A stretch of DNA of 64,000 bases, from positions 496,001 through 560,000 of the forward strand of contig NZ_NFZS01000001.1 in NCBI RefSeq assembly GCF_003264855.1, in the 5' to 3' direction. Source of the stretch: Dyella jiangningensis. Lineage in GTDB: Bacteria > Pseudomonadota > Gammaproteobacteria > Xanthomonadales > Rhodanobacteraceae. How positions within the stretch are numbered: the first letter of the stretch is position 1; every line of letters begins with the position of its first letter. This document shows, piece after piece, positions 10,549 to 19,356 of this stretch. The position numbers and the translations under genes were made by a program. Below the pieces are notes generated by a model. That model had not been told where the DNA came from and did not search any database. It was given only the letters and a program-made list of their open reading frames with translations.

Positions 10549-10576
10549 AAACGCGCCACCCGAAGGTGGCGCGTTT
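10549..10576. terminator. Rho-independent terminator of ppa (bidirectional)
   Basis: ACGCGCCACC (10551-10560), CGAA loop, GGTGGCGCGT (10565-10574). The left A-run of seven gives a strong U-run for the minus-strand ppa transcript; the right TTT can serve the plus-strand small gene. Confidence 0.88.
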
Positions 10577-10587
10577 CACAAGAGCGA

Positions 10588-11127
10588 TCAGGCCTTCTTG
10601 TCGGCTTCGTAGCGGGCCATGCCGCTATTGATCTCGGCCTTCGCCTCGTCGGCGCCGACCCAGCCTTCCACCTTCACCCACTTGCCCTTCTCCAGGTCCT
10701 TGTAGTGCTCGAAGAAGTGTCCAATGCGCTCCAGCCAGTGGCCGGACACCTGCTTGATGTCCTTGATGTGCGCGTAGCCCGCGAAGATCTTCTCCACCGG
10801 CACCACCACCAGCTTCTCGTCGCTGCCCGCTTCGTCGGTCATCTTCAGCATGCCGACCGGATGGCAACGGATCACCGAACCCGGCACCAGCGGCAGCGGC
10901 AGGATCACCAGCGCGTCGAGAGGATCGCCGTCGCCGCCCAGCGTGCCCGGCACATAGCCGTAGTTGCACGGATAGCGCATCGGCGTGGACAGGATGCGGT
11001 CGACGAAGATCGCGCCGCTTTCCTTCTCCACCTCGTACTTGACGGGCTCGGCATCCTTGGGGATTTCGATGATGACGTTGATTTCGTCCGGAACCTTGCG
11101 GCCGGCGGAGACGAGGTGCAGACCCAT
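10588..11127 (-). CDS. ppa: Inorganic pyrophosphatase, family I
   Basis: 179 residues, the standard length for bacterial class I PPase. The metal-binding signature DGDPLD lies at residues 66-71, preceded by RYPCNYGYVPGTLGGD and followed by HPVGMLKMTDEAGSDEKLVVVP. It hydrolyses PPi to two phosphates in the cytoplasm, pulling biosynthetic reactions forward. The ATG at 11127 begins the conserved MGLHLVSAGRKVPDEI; an upstream in-frame extension of 52 codons is not protein-like. The same window also holds a proton-pumping pyrophosphatase and a PPi-dependent phosphofructokinase, which would compete for the same PPi. Confidence 0.97.
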   Translation of the reverse strand: MGLHLVSAGRKVPDEINVIIEIPKDAEPVKYEVEKESGAIFVDRILSTPMRYPCNYGYVPGTLGGDGDPLDALVILPLPLVPGSVIRCHPVGMLKMTDEAGSDEKLVVVPVEKIFAGYAHIKDIKQVSGHWLERIGHFFEHYKDLEKGKWVKVEGWVGADEAKAEINSGMARYEADKKA

Positions 11128-11242
11128 GGGCTTGATCCTTGGCGTAGTCAAAAGCAAAGACTTGCAAGGATACGGCAAAATGCTGGTGCGTCGCAGCAGC
11201 GACGAGCGGCAATTCAGTCTCTGGCCGGGGCTGGCGGGGCCA

Positions 11243-12079
11243 TCAGGCCTGGTAAGGCCGCTCGCGCAACCACTTGGTGGCAATCCATTTTTCGCCCTTG
11301 ATCACGGGCAGGCCGGCATGCAATGAGGCCTGGTCGCCGGTCTCATAGGCGAAATAGACGGCCGAACCGCGCATCGCCGTCACCGTCAGTCCGATGCTCG
11401 GAAAGCCGGTGCCGCCGCCTTCCGCGGGCGTGTTGAGGTACATCACCACGCTGGCGATGCGCTGGCCACCACGCGCCGTGACCGCGCTGAAGCCGGGCTG
11501 CGTGGGATCGAACCAGTCGAAATGCGGCTCGTATTCCTGGCCCGGCTGGTAGTGCAGGATCTGCAGCCCTTCGCCATGGCTGACCGGCATGGCGAGCAGA
11601 TCGGCGATGCGCTGCTCGATGCGTTGCACCAGCGGTGTTTCGCCGATGCGGAAGAACATGCCTTGGCTGGTGCGCCGTTCGTCGGTCTGGTGGCGGCCTT
11701 CCACATCCACGGTCTGCGATCGTTGCAGGCGCGGCTTCGCTTCGGCGATCAGGCCTTCGCATTCTTCCGCGGTAAGCATGTTTTCCAGAACACGTACGAC
11801 GGGTTTGTCGGTGCTGATCGTGACACGCAGCGTATGCCCGTCGACGGTCTGTTGCGGCGGCTCGGGATGGCGCGTGCGCCGTCCGCTGGAGCCTGGCTTG
11901 CTCGCGGCCATCACCGTGGCCAGCGGCAGGTTGAGCACGCGTGCCACCATCTGGCGGCTCTGCTCGCCACCGTAGCCGGCATCTTTCATCAGCTTCATGA
12001 GATCGCTGAGGCTATGGCCGGAACGGGCCGTGGCGAGGATCCACTCGCGAAGCTCGGGACGAATCGTGTGGTTGCTCAT
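11243..12079 (-). CDS. 2OG-Fe(II) oxygenase, prolyl 4-hydroxylase-like
   Basis: 278 residues from the ATG at 12079; the longer frame to 12118 would place a perfect hairpin inside the coding sequence. The C-terminal double-stranded beta-helix carries the iron facial triad His186-x-Asp188 (PHFDWFD) and His254 (SLHAG), with Lys264 (KGEKWIATKW) as the 2-oxoglutarate-binding residue, as in P4Hc domains. The N-terminal about 90 residues form a separate helical domain (SDLMKLMKDAGYGGEQSR). The family hydroxylates prolyl or other residues using O2 and 2OG; the substrate is unknown. It lies downstream of the S9 peptidase on the same strand, with 57 bases and a hairpin between. Confidence 0.85.
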   Translation of the reverse strand: MSNHTIRPELREWILATARSGHSLSDLMKLMKDAGYGGEQSRQMVARVLNLPLATVMAASKPGSSGRRTRHPEPPQQTVDGHTLRVTISTDKPVVRVLENMLTAEECEGLIAEAKPRLQRSQTVDVEGRHQTDERRTSQGMFFRIGETPLVQRIEQRIADLLAMPVSHGEGLQILHYQPGQEYEPHFDWFDPTQPGFSAVTARGGQRIASVVMYLNTPAEGGGTGFPSIGLTVTAMRGSAVYFAYETGDQASLHAGLPVIKGEKWIATKWLRERPYQA

Positions 12080-12091
12080 CGGTACGAGAGA

Positions 12092-12115
12092 GTGCGCCAG
12101 CTCAGGCTGGCGCAC
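12092..12115. repeat. Perfect hairpin between S9 peptidase and 2OG oxygenase genes
   Basis: GTGCGCCAGC / GCTGGCGCAC with a 4-base loop. It sits just after the peptidase stop and before the oxygenase start on the minus strand. There is no T-run, so attenuation or mRNA end protection is more likely than classical termination. Confidence 0.6.
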
Positions 12116-12136
12116 CATGTTACGCAGGGAGCGCGA

Positions 12137-14245
12137 TTACTTCACGTGATCCCACAGGTAGGTATAGCCGAGCGCACTCATGAAGGCCGCCTGCTTGTTG
12201 TCCGCCGCCGCGCCGTGGCCGCCTTCGATGTTCTCGTAGAAGCTGGTGTCATAGCCCAGCGTTTCGAGTTTCGCGGCCATCTTGCGCGCGTGCACCGGCC
12301 CCACGCGATCATCGCGCGTGGAGGTGGTGAACAGCACCGGCGGATACTTCTTGCCGGCCGTGGCGTTGGCGTAGGGCGAGAAGGTCTTGATCCATGCCCA
12401 TTCCTGCGGCTTGTCGGGGTCGCCGTATTCGGCGATCCACGAAGCGCCCGCCGACAGATGCGTATACCGCTGCATGTCGAGCAGGGCCACCTGGCTCACG
12501 ATGGCGCCGTACAACTGCGGATACAGCGTGAGCATGTTGCCCATCAGCAGGCCACCGTTGCTGCCGCCCATCGCGCCCAGGTGCGCGGGCGAGGTGATCT
12601 TGCGATCGAAGAGATCCTGCGACACGGCCGCGAAGTCCTCGTAAGCACGCAGGCGATTCGCCTTCAACGCCGCCTGGTGCCAGCGTGGGCCGTATTCGCC
12701 GCCACCACGGATGTTGGCGACCACGTAGACGCCGCCCTTCTCAAGCCATGCGCGTCCCACGCTGCCGCTGTAGGCCGGCTGCAGCGAGACTTCAAAGCCG
12801 CCATAGCCGTACTGCAGGGTGGGATTCTTGCCATTCGTCTGCAGGTTCTTCGGCGCGATCTCGAAGTAGGGCACGCGGGTGCCATCCTTCGACGTGGCGA
12901 AGTGCTGGCTCACGTCGTATTTCGAGGCGTCAAAGAAGCTCGGGCTGTGCTTGATCGCCTGCGCCTCGCCCTGGCCCAGCGTGCCCAGGTACAGCGTGGT
13001 GGGCTGCAGGAAGCCGCTGACAGTGAGGAAGTAATCGTCGTTGTGGTCTTCGTCCACGGCGGCGGCCGCGATGGTCGAGAGCTTCGGCGCGCCGCCCAGG
13101 CTCTCGCGTTTCCACGCGCCGGGCTGCGGCGTCAGCACTTCCAGCGTGTTCACCACGTTGTCCATCACGTTGAGGATCAGCTGGTGACGCGTCCACGAAT
13201 AGCCGTCCAATGCCGTGGCGTCGGTGGATTCGAACAACACGGTGAGATCGCGCTTGCCTGCCATGTAGTCGTCGAACTTGGTCGCCAGCAGCGAGCCGGA
13301 CTTGTAGGTCTTGCCGCCGACGTTCCAGTCGCTGCGCGGTTCGATCAGCAGCCACTCGCGGTGCACGCCGGTGTTCGCATCGGTGGGCACGTCGATGCGC
13401 GTGAGCTTGCCGTCCTTGCCGCGCAGGAAGGTTTCGCTGTCATAGAAGGCGATCTGACGCGTGACGAAGTCGCGCTCGAAACCGGGCGTCTGGTCGCGGA
13501 AGGCCGACACGCTCATGTCGTCCGTCTTCACTTCATACACCGTGACGGCGCTGGCGAGCGGCGTGCCGCGCTTCCACTCCTTCACGATGCGCGGGTAGCT
13601 CGAGGTGGTCATCGAGCCGGGGCCGAAATCGGTGGCGACGTAGATGTGGTCCTTGTCCTTCCAGGCGATATCGGTCTTCGCCTCGGGCAGTACGAAGCCA
13701 TCCTTCACGAACTGCCTGGTGGGCAGGTCGAACTCGCGGATCACGCTGGCGTCGGCGCCGCCGCGCGAGAGCGCGACCAGGCAGCGCTGGTTGTCGGGCT
13801 TCAGGCAATAGGCGCCGTGCCACACCCAGTTTTCATTCTCGGCCTTGCCGAGCGCGTCCAGGTCGATCACGGTCTCCCAAGTCGGCTGATCCTTGCGGTA
13901 TTCCTCCAGCGTCGTGCGTCGCCACAGGCCGCGCGGATGGTCCTGGTCGCGCCAGAAGTTGTAGTAGAGGTCGCCGATCTTGCTGACCATCGGAATGCGG
14001 TCATGCGAGTCGAGCACTTCCAGGATGCGTGCATCGAGCTGCTTGAACTCGGCGCTGTCGGCGTACTGCTTCACCGTCTGCGCGTTCTGTTGCTTGACCC
14101 AGTCGAGCTGCTTGGGGCCGTGGATGGTTTCGAGCCACAGGTTGGGATCCTTGGCGGGCGTTGCGATGTGGTCGGTAGCGTGCGTCATGCCGACGAGTGT
14201 GACGCCAAGGGCGAGGGTGAGCCACAGGGAGGGCTTGGGTGCCAT
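12137..14245 (-). CDS. Exported prolyl oligopeptidase family (S9A) serine peptidase
   Basis: 702 residues. A Sec signal peptide (about residues 1-23, ending THA-TD) is followed by a seven-blade beta-propeller and a C-terminal alpha/beta hydrolase domain. The catalytic Ser562 lies in GGSNGG, the Asp is in TRDDRVG (645/646) and His677 in EGGHG, the expected order for prolyl oligopeptidases. The N-terminal DPNLWLE and WVKQQNAQT motifs are typical of S9A. It should cleave short Pro-containing peptides in the periplasm or outside the cell. The start follows a ribosome-site-like GGAA. A repeat-rich stretch separates it from hppA. Confidence 0.93.
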   Translation of the reverse strand: MAPKPSLWLTLALGVTLVGMTHATDHIATPAKDPNLWLETIHGPKQLDWVKQQNAQTVKQYADSAEFKQLDARILEVLDSHDRIPMVSKIGDLYYNFWRDQDHPRGLWRRTTLEEYRKDQPTWETVIDLDALGKAENENWVWHGAYCLKPDNQRCLVALSRGGADASVIREFDLPTRQFVKDGFVLPEAKTDIAWKDKDHIYVATDFGPGSMTTSSYPRIVKEWKRGTPLASAVTVYEVKTDDMSVSAFRDQTPGFERDFVTRQIAFYDSETFLRGKDGKLTRIDVPTDANTGVHREWLLIEPRSDWNVGGKTYKSGSLLATKFDDYMAGKRDLTVLFESTDATALDGYSWTRHQLILNVMDNVVNTLEVLTPQPGAWKRESLGGAPKLSTIAAAAVDEDHNDDYFLTVSGFLQPTTLYLGTLGQGEAQAIKHSPSFFDASKYDVSQHFATSKDGTRVPYFEIAPKNLQTNGKNPTLQYGYGGFEVSLQPAYSGSVGRAWLEKGGVYVVANIRGGGEYGPRWHQAALKANRLRAYEDFAAVSQDLFDRKITSPAHLGAMGGSNGGLLMGNMLTLYPQLYGAIVSQVALLDMQRYTHLSAGASWIAEYGDPDKPQEWAWIKTFSPYANATAGKKYPPVLFTTSTRDDRVGPVHARKMAAKLETLGYDTSFYENIEGGHGAAADNKQAAFMSALGYTYLWDHVK

Positions 14246-14280
14246 GGAAGTTCCTTCTTGGTGAGGTCACCGCGACCATC

Positions 14281-14452
14281 TCCCTCTCCCCTCTGGGGAG
14301 AGGGTCGGGGTGAGGGGCGGGTGCTTGCGGGATGACCGCTTTGGGCGAGCTTTTAACAGCTTCAAAGCAGGACCGAGGCCAGCGTGGCCCCTCACCCCAA
14401 CCCTCTCTCCCACGGGGACTACCTTCGGGTCGCCCAAACGGGAGAGGGGGCA
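14281..14452. repeat. Large inverted repeat of CCCTCACCCC / CCCTCTCCC units
   Basis: The left unit (14281-14316, TCCCTCTCCCCTCTGGGGAG then AGGGTCGGGGTGAGGG) is repeated inverted at 14389-14452 (CCCTCACCCCAACCCTCTC then an inserted hairpin GGGACTACCTTCGGGTCGCCC, then GGGAGAGGGG). Each unit is itself a hairpin. Units of this type are frequent in beta- and gammaproteobacterial intergenic DNA. Located between the S9 peptidase start and the hppA 3' end. Confidence 0.8.
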
Positions 14453-14506
14453 AACGTGCCGGGCGGGTTCGCCCGATCACCATGTCAGTGACCGGGCGCG
14501 CCATGG

Positions 14507-16555
14507 TTACAGCAGAGGAATCAGCAAAAGGGCCACGATGTTGATGATCTTGATCAGCGGATTCACCGCCGGACCCGCCGTGTCCTTGTACGGATCGCCC
14601 ACGGTATCGCCGGTCACCGCCGCCTTGTGCGCATCGGAACCCTTGCCGCCGAAGTGATCATCCTCGATGTATTTCTTGGCGTTGTCCCAGGCGCCGCCGC
14701 CGGTGGTCATCGAGATGGCGACGAACAGGCCGGTGACGATGGTGCCGATCAGCACGCCGCCCAGCGCCTGTGCGCCAGCTTCCGCGCCGCCCAGCCACTT
14801 GAAGCCGAACACCACCACGACCGGCACCAACACTGGCAGCAGCGAGGGCACCAGCATTTCCTTGATCGCCGACTTGGTCAGCATGTCCACGGCGCGCGAG
14901 TAGTCGGGCTTGGTGGTGCCTTCCATGATGCCCTTGATCTCGCGGAACTGGCGGCGCACTTCCTCGACGACCGCACCCGCCGACCGGCCCACCGCTTCCA
15001 TCGCCATCGCGCCAAACAGGTACGGGATCAGGCCGCCGATCAGCAGGCCGATGATCACGTACGGGTTGGAGAGATCGAAGCGGAAGTCGGTGAGGTTCAA
15101 GTGCTGGTTGAGGTTGTGCGTGTAGTCGGCGAACAGCACCAGCGCGGCAAGGCCGGCCGAGCCGATCGCATAACCCTTGGTCACCGCCTTGGTGGTGTTG
15201 CCCACGGCATCCAGCGGATCGGTCACGCCGCGCACTTCCGGCGGCAGCTCGGCCATTTCGGCGATGCCACCGGCGTTGTCGGTGATCGGGCCGTAGGCAT
15301 CCAGCGCGACGATCATGCCGGTCATGCTGAGCATCGCCGTCGCGGCGATGGCGATGCCGTAGAGGCCGGCCAGCTGGTAGGCGCCCCAGATCGCGGCGCA
15401 CACGGCCAGCACCGGCAGCGCGGTGGACTTCATCGACACGCCGATGCCCGCGATGATGTTGGTCGCGTGGCCCGTGGTGGACGCCTGCGCCACATGCTGC
15501 ACCGGCTTGTACTCGGTCGCGGTGTAGTACTCGGTGATCACCACCATGGCACCGGTAAGCACCAGGCCGATCAGCGCACAGCCGTAGAGATGGCCCACGC
15601 CATAGGACGAATCGGCCATCAGCTGGCTGGTGATCGGCCAGAACGCGATCGCGGCGAGCACCGCCGATACCGCCACGCCGGCGTACAGCGCATTCATGAT
15701 CTTCGGTCCGCGCGCCTTCACGAAGAAGGTGCCGATCACCGAGGCCACGATGGATACGCCGCCCAGCACCAGCGGGAACAGCACGCCGTTGCTGCCGGTC
15801 TGCTCGGCCATGACGCCGCCCAGCAGCATGGTGGCGATCAGCGTCACCGCGTAGGTCTCGAACAGGTCGGCGGCCATGCCGGCGCAGTCGCCCACGTTGT
15901 CGCCCACGTTGTCGGCGATCACCGCCGGATTGCGCGGGTCGTCCTCGGGAATGCCCGCTTCCACCTTGCCGACGAGGTCGGCGCCCACGTCCGCGCCCTT
16001 GGTGAAGATGCCGCCGCCCAGGCGCGCGAAGATCGAGATCAGCGATGAGCCGAAGGCCAGGCCGACCAGTGCGTGCAGCGCATGCATGGTCTCGTAGCCG
16101 AAATGCATGAGCACGGCGTAGTACGCGGTGACGCCGAGCAGGGCGAGGCCGACCACCAGCATGCCGGTGATGGCGCCGCCGCGGAACGCCACGTTGAGCG
16201 CCGCTGCGAGTCCGCCACGTGCCGCTTCGGCAGTACGCACGTTGGCCCGTACCGAGACGTTCATGCCGATGTAACCGGTGGCGCCAGAGAGGATTGCGCC
16301 GATCGCGAAACCGATCGCGGTGCCCCAGTCCAGTGCAAAGCCAATGATCAGGAACAACACCACACCGACGCCGCCGATGGTGGCGTACTGGCGATTGAGA
16401 TATGCCTTCGCGCCTTCCTGGATCGCGGAAGCGATCTCTTGCATGCGTGCGTTGCCCGGCGATTTCGCCAAGATCCAGCGCACGGACAGCGCGCCGTAAA
16501 GAACCGCCAGGACCGCACATGCCAGCACGATCCACAAGCCATACTGCTGCAGCAT
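14507..16555 (-). CDS. hppA: K+-independent H+-translocating membrane pyrophosphatase
   Basis: 682 residues with about 16 transmembrane helices, the normal size of bacterial H+-PPases. PPi/Mg-binding blocks are seen: [35 protein letters not shown] and the C-terminal [16 protein letters not shown]. The diagnostic position in GNTTKA is Lys456, where K+-dependent enzymes have Ala, so this should be the K+-independent class. It couples PPi hydrolysis (or synthesis) to proton movement across the inner membrane. A GGGGAGG ribosome site precedes the ATG at 16555. Soluble ppa and pfp lie within 5 kb, which suggests that PPi is an energy currency in this organism. Confidence 0.96.
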   Translation of the reverse strand: MLQQYGLWIVLACAVLAVLYGALSVRWILAKSPGNARMQEIASAIQEGAKAYLNRQYATIGGVGVVLFLIIGFALDWGTAIGFAIGAILSGATGYIGMNVSVRANVRTAEAARGGLAAALNVAFRGGAITGMLVVGLALLGVTAYYAVLMHFGYETMHALHALVGLAFGSSLISIFARLGGGIFTKGADVGADLVGKVEAGIPEDDPRNPAVIADNVGDNVGDCAGMAADLFETYAVTLIATMLLGGVMAEQTGSNGVLFPLVLGGVSIVASVIGTFFVKARGPKIMNALYAGVAVSAVLAAIAFWPITSQLMADSSYGVGHLYGCALIGLVLTGAMVVITEYYTATEYKPVQHVAQASTTGHATNIIAGIGVSMKSTALPVLAVCAAIWGAYQLAGLYGIAIAATAMLSMTGMIVALDAYGPITDNAGGIAEMAELPPEVRGVTDPLDAVGNTTKAVTKGYAIGSAGLAALVLFADYTHNLNQHLNLTDFRFDLSNPYVIIGLLIGGLIPYLFGAMAMEAVGRSAGAVVEEVRRQFREIKGIMEGTTKPDYSRAVDMLTKSAIKEMLVPSLLPVLVPVVVVFGFKWLGGAEAGAQALGGVLIGTIVTGLFVAISMTTGGGAWDNAKKYIEDDHFGGKGSDAHKAAVTGDTVGDPYKDTAGPAVNPLIKIINIVALLLIPLL

Positions 16556-16706
16556 CGGAGCCTCCCCATGGGTGGAAACCACATCGTCGGGACCCGCCAC
16601 CGGCACCCCGACACGGCGGCCGCCCTTGCGGGCGGTCATGGGCGAGTATAGGCAGAGGATCACGACAGTCGTGTTGTGCGACGCAACGCACTGCGGCATT
16701 GGCGCA

Positions 16707-16735
16707 CAAAAAAGGCGGCGCCTTGCGGCGCCGCC
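16707..16735 (-). terminator. Rho-independent terminator of the RcnB-like gene
   Basis: On the minus strand GGCGGCGCC-GCAA-GGCGCCGCC is followed by TTTTTTG. The nine-base perfect stem and U-run lie 25 bases past the RcnB-like stop and insulate hppA from it. Confidence 0.9.
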
Positions 16736-16759
16736 CCGGTTTGGCTCAGTGGATGTGGA

Positions 16760-17149
16760 TCAGCGGATCACCATGTCCAGGATCATGTTGTCGCCGATCG
16801 AGACGAGCAGGTAGTTGCCGTCGTCACGCACCCAGCGATAGCCGTACGGTGGTGGTGCCAGGCGGTAGTAGCTGTAGTCGTTCACGATATACATCGGGCC
16901 GTCGTAACGATAGCCGCGCGCCCAGCGAGGATGGCCGTAGTAGTGACGATCGCTGTAGTAGCGACGCTCCCAGTACTCGTGGCGATCGCGGTCGCGTCGA
17001 CCCTCGTCGCGGCCATGCCAGCGGTCGCGATCGTGGTGGTCGTCGCGGTCATGTCCCCGGCGATCGTGGTCATGCCCCGGGTCGGCCAGGGCGGCGCCGC
17101 TGCCGGCAAGCAGGGCCAGGGCTACGAGCACGCTGGTAAGGGTTTTCAT
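16760..17149 (-). CDS. Periplasmic RcnB family protein
   Basis: 129 residues. A signal peptide (MKTLTSVLVALALLAGSGAALA) is followed by a strongly charged His/Asp/Arg-rich stretch (about residues 23-62) and then the conserved RcnB core YYGHPRWARGY, YYRLAPPPYGYRWVRDDGN and a C-terminal LLVSIGDNMILDM. RcnB in enterics modulates Ni/Co efflux in the periplasm; many paralogues have unknown roles. The HD-rich region looks able to bind divalent metals, although that is inference. The ATG is preceded by GAGGACGTG, a good ribosome site, and a terminator follows the gene, so it is monocistronic. Confidence 0.82.
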   Translation of the reverse strand: MKTLTSVLVALALLAGSGAALADPGHDHDRRGHDRDDHHDRDRWHGRDEGRRDRDRHEYWERRYYSDRHYYGHPRWARGYRYDGPMYIVNDYSYYRLAPPPYGYRWVRDDGNYLLVSIGDNMILDMVIR

Positions 17150-17316
17150 CACGTCCTCCTCGAAGTGCCGCCGTCGCGCAGGGGCTTTGGTCAGGCGAGC
17201 GCATCGTAGGAAGATGCGTCTGAACGCAGGGCGTGATTCCACCTTCACGCCCTGCGGGCTTTCAGCCATCGCTCATCCAGATGAATCGGCCAGTCAGCTG
17301 GCGAATGGAGACGCTC

Positions 17317-18084
17317 ATGTTCGTGCGGGTCGTGCTGGTGCTCGCGGCGTTGCTCGTCCTGCTTTACGGCGGCCTGTGCCTGTCGATGTATCTGGGCCAG
17401 CGGCAGCAGGTCTATCACCCGGAAGCGTCATGGCAGGTGCGGCAGTCGCCGGATGTCGAACTGCTGCACGATGGCGTGAAGCTGCGCGGCTGGGTCATGA
17501 ATCCGGGGCGTGGCAAGGCGCTGTTGTATTTCGGCGGGAACGGTGAACGCGTGGAGGACTCACGGGCCGATCTCGCACGCTGGTTGCCCGATCGAACGAT
17601 CTACCTCGTGGCTTACCGGGGCTACGGCGCCAGCGAAGGAACGCCCGGCGAAACGGCCCTGGTGGGCGACGCCGTTGCGTTGTTCGATGAGGTGGCGCCG
17701 CAGTATTCAGCCGTCGCGGTGCTCGGGCGCAGCCTCGGCAGTGGCGTCGCCGTGCAACTGGCCGCGAAGCGACCGGTGGAACGACTGGTGCTGGTGACGC
17801 CATTCGACAGCCTGGTGCGCGTGGCTGCAGGCTATTTCCCGTGGGTGCCGGTAAACGCCTTGATGCGCGAGCGCTTCGAATCGTGGCGCTATGCCGGCGC
17901 CATCCGCTGCCCGGTGCTGGTCATCCAGGCCGAAGAGGATGAAGTGATTCCGGCGGTGCGAACCAGGGCGCTGGTCGGCGCCTTCGGCCAGCCACCCGCG
18001 CTGCAGGTGGTGGCCGATGCGGGGCACAACACGATCCAGGACTACGCCGACTACCGCGTGAGCCTGGATCGCTTCCTTCGCTGA
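17317..18084 (+). CDS. Membrane-anchored alpha/beta hydrolase (BEM46/YsxB-like)
   Basis: 255 residues. An N-terminal signal anchor (about 2-25, VVLVLAALLVLLYGG) is followed by an alpha/beta hydrolase. The catalytic triad is Ser139 (GRSLGSG), Asp208 (EEDEVIP) and His237 (DAGHNT), the pattern seen in BEM46/FrsA-type serine hydrolases. LLYFGGNGE supplies the oxyanion loop. GGAG 5 bases upstream selects the ATG at 17317 over two earlier in-frame ATGs. The substrate is unknown. It converges with pfp, with only three bases between the stops. Confidence 0.85.
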   Translation: MFVRVVLVLAALLVLLYGGLCLSMYLGQRQQVYHPEASWQVRQSPDVELLHDGVKLRGWVMNPGRGKALLYFGGNGERVEDSRADLARWLPDRTIYLVAYRGYGASEGTPGETALVGDAVALFDEVAPQYSAVAVLGRSLGSGVAVQLAAKRPVERLVLVTPFDSLVRVAAGYFPWVPVNALMRERFESWRYAGAIRCPVLVIQAEEDEVIPAVRTRALVGAFGQPPALQVVADAGHNTIQDYADYRVSLDRFLR

Positions 18085-18087
18085 TGC

Positions 18088-19356
18088 TCAGCGCGCGAAC
18101 GGCTCGAGCTTGCGCGCCACCGCCGTGTTTTTCAGCGCGATGTACTGCGGCAGGCCGTTCTTGCCGTAGGGCAGCGGCGCCTCGCCCTGGATCAGCGGTG
18201 CGAGATAGCGTCGCGCCGCGGCCGTGATGCCGAAGCCGTCGCGGGTGAGGAAGCTCGCCGGCATCTTCTTTTCACGGTTGGCGATCTTGGAAAGCGGCGC
18301 CGGTTCGATCTTCCAGCGATAGGGCGCGTCGTTGGTACGGACGATCACCGGCATCACGGCATTCATGCCGGCCAGTGCGTACTCCACGGCGGCCTTGCCT
18401 ACGGCATACGCCTGGTCGGCATCGGTCTTCGAGGCGAGGTGGCGTGCCGAGCGCTGCAGGTAGTCGGGCAGCGCCCAGTGGTACTTGTAGCCGAGCTTTT
18501 CCTTCACCAGCGAGGCCAGCACCGGCGCCACGCCGCCCAGCTGCGAATGGCCGAATGCATCGCGCGTACCCGCCTCGGCGAGGAACTGGCCTTCGGCGTT
18601 GAGCAGGCCTTCGGAGGCCACCACGGTGCACCAGCCCACGCGCTCCACCGTCGCCTTCACCTTGGCGAGGAAGGCGGCTTCGTCGAAGGTGCGCTCGGGA
18701 AACAGGATGATGTGCGGTGGCGCATCCGCGCCTTCGCCGGCGAGACCCGCGGCAGCGGCGATCCAGCCCGCATGGCGGCCCATTACTTCGAGAATGAATA
18801 CCTTGGTCGAGGTATCGGCCATGGAGGCAACGTCGAGGCTGGCTTCCAGCGTGGATACCGCGGTGTACTTCGCCACCGAGCCGAAACCCGGGCAGCAATC
18901 GGTGACGGCGAGATCGTTGTCCACCGTCTTCGGCACGCCGATGCAGCGGATGTCGTAGTTCATCGCCTTGCCGAGCTGCGAGATCTTCAGCGCCGTGTCG
19001 GCCGAATCATTGCCGCCGTTGTAGAGGAACCAGCGGATGTCATGCGCACGGAACACCTCGATCAGGCGCTCGTATTCCGGACGGTTCGCCTCCAGTGATT
19101 TCAGCTTGTAGCGGCACGATCCGAACGCACCGCCCGGCGTATGGCGCAGCGCCGCGATCGCGGCCTTGGTTTCCTTGCCGGTGTCGATCAGTTCCTCGCG
19201 CAGCGCACCGAGAATGCCGTTGCGCGCCGCGTAGACCTGCACGCCCTTCGCGCGCGCCGCTTCGATCACGCCGGCCGCGGTGGCATTGATCACGGCGGTC
19301 ACGCCGCCGGATTGGGCATAGAGCAGACGACCTTGGGGTTTGGATGCTGATGTCAT
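18088..19356 (-). CDS. pfp: Pyrophosphate-dependent 6-phosphofructokinase
   Basis: 422 residues. The phosphoryl-donor site reads GGNDS at 114-118 and the catalytic loop PKTVDND at 142-148; ATP-dependent PfkA enzymes have GGDGS and PGTIDND, so the donor is expected to be PPi. MGRHAG at about 192-197 binds the sugar phosphate. The enzyme reversibly interconverts fructose 6-phosphate and fructose 1,6-bisphosphate. Its ATG overlaps the stop of the VOC gene upstream (ATGA), indicating co-transcription. Xanthomonads are known to use a PPi-PFK in place of the ATP enzyme. Confidence 0.93.
   Translation of the reverse strand: MTSASKPQGRLLYAQSGGVTAVINATAAGVIEAARAKGVQVYAARNGILGALREELIDTGKETKAAIAALRHTPGGAFGSCRYKLKSLEANRPEYERLIEVFRAHDIRWFLYNGGNDSADTALKISQLGKAMNYDIRCIGVPKTVDNDLAVTDCCPGFGSVAKYTAVSTLEASLDVASMADTSTKVFILEVMGRHAGWIAAAAGLAGEGADAPPHIILFPERTFDEAAFLAKVKATVERVGWCTVVASEGLLNAEGQFLAEAGTRDAFGHSQLGGVAPVLASLVKEKLGYKYHWALPDYLQRSARHLASKTDADQAYAVGKAAVEYALAGMNAVMPVIVRTNDAPYRWKIEPAPLSKIANREKKMPASFLTRDGFGITAAARRYLAPLIQGEAPLPYGKNGLPQYIALKNTAVARKLEPFAR

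Noticed and set aside
11522-14335. A 937-codon open frame on the plus strand antisense to the S9 peptidase and 2OG oxygenase genes
   Set aside because: It spans two real genes in antisense, is Ala/Arg/His/Gly-rich, and reflects GC-rich codon third positions rather than a protein.
16556-16699. N-terminal extension of hppA to 16699
   Set aside because: The added 48 residues are not membrane-like, and a GGGGAGG ribosome site selects the ATG at 16555.
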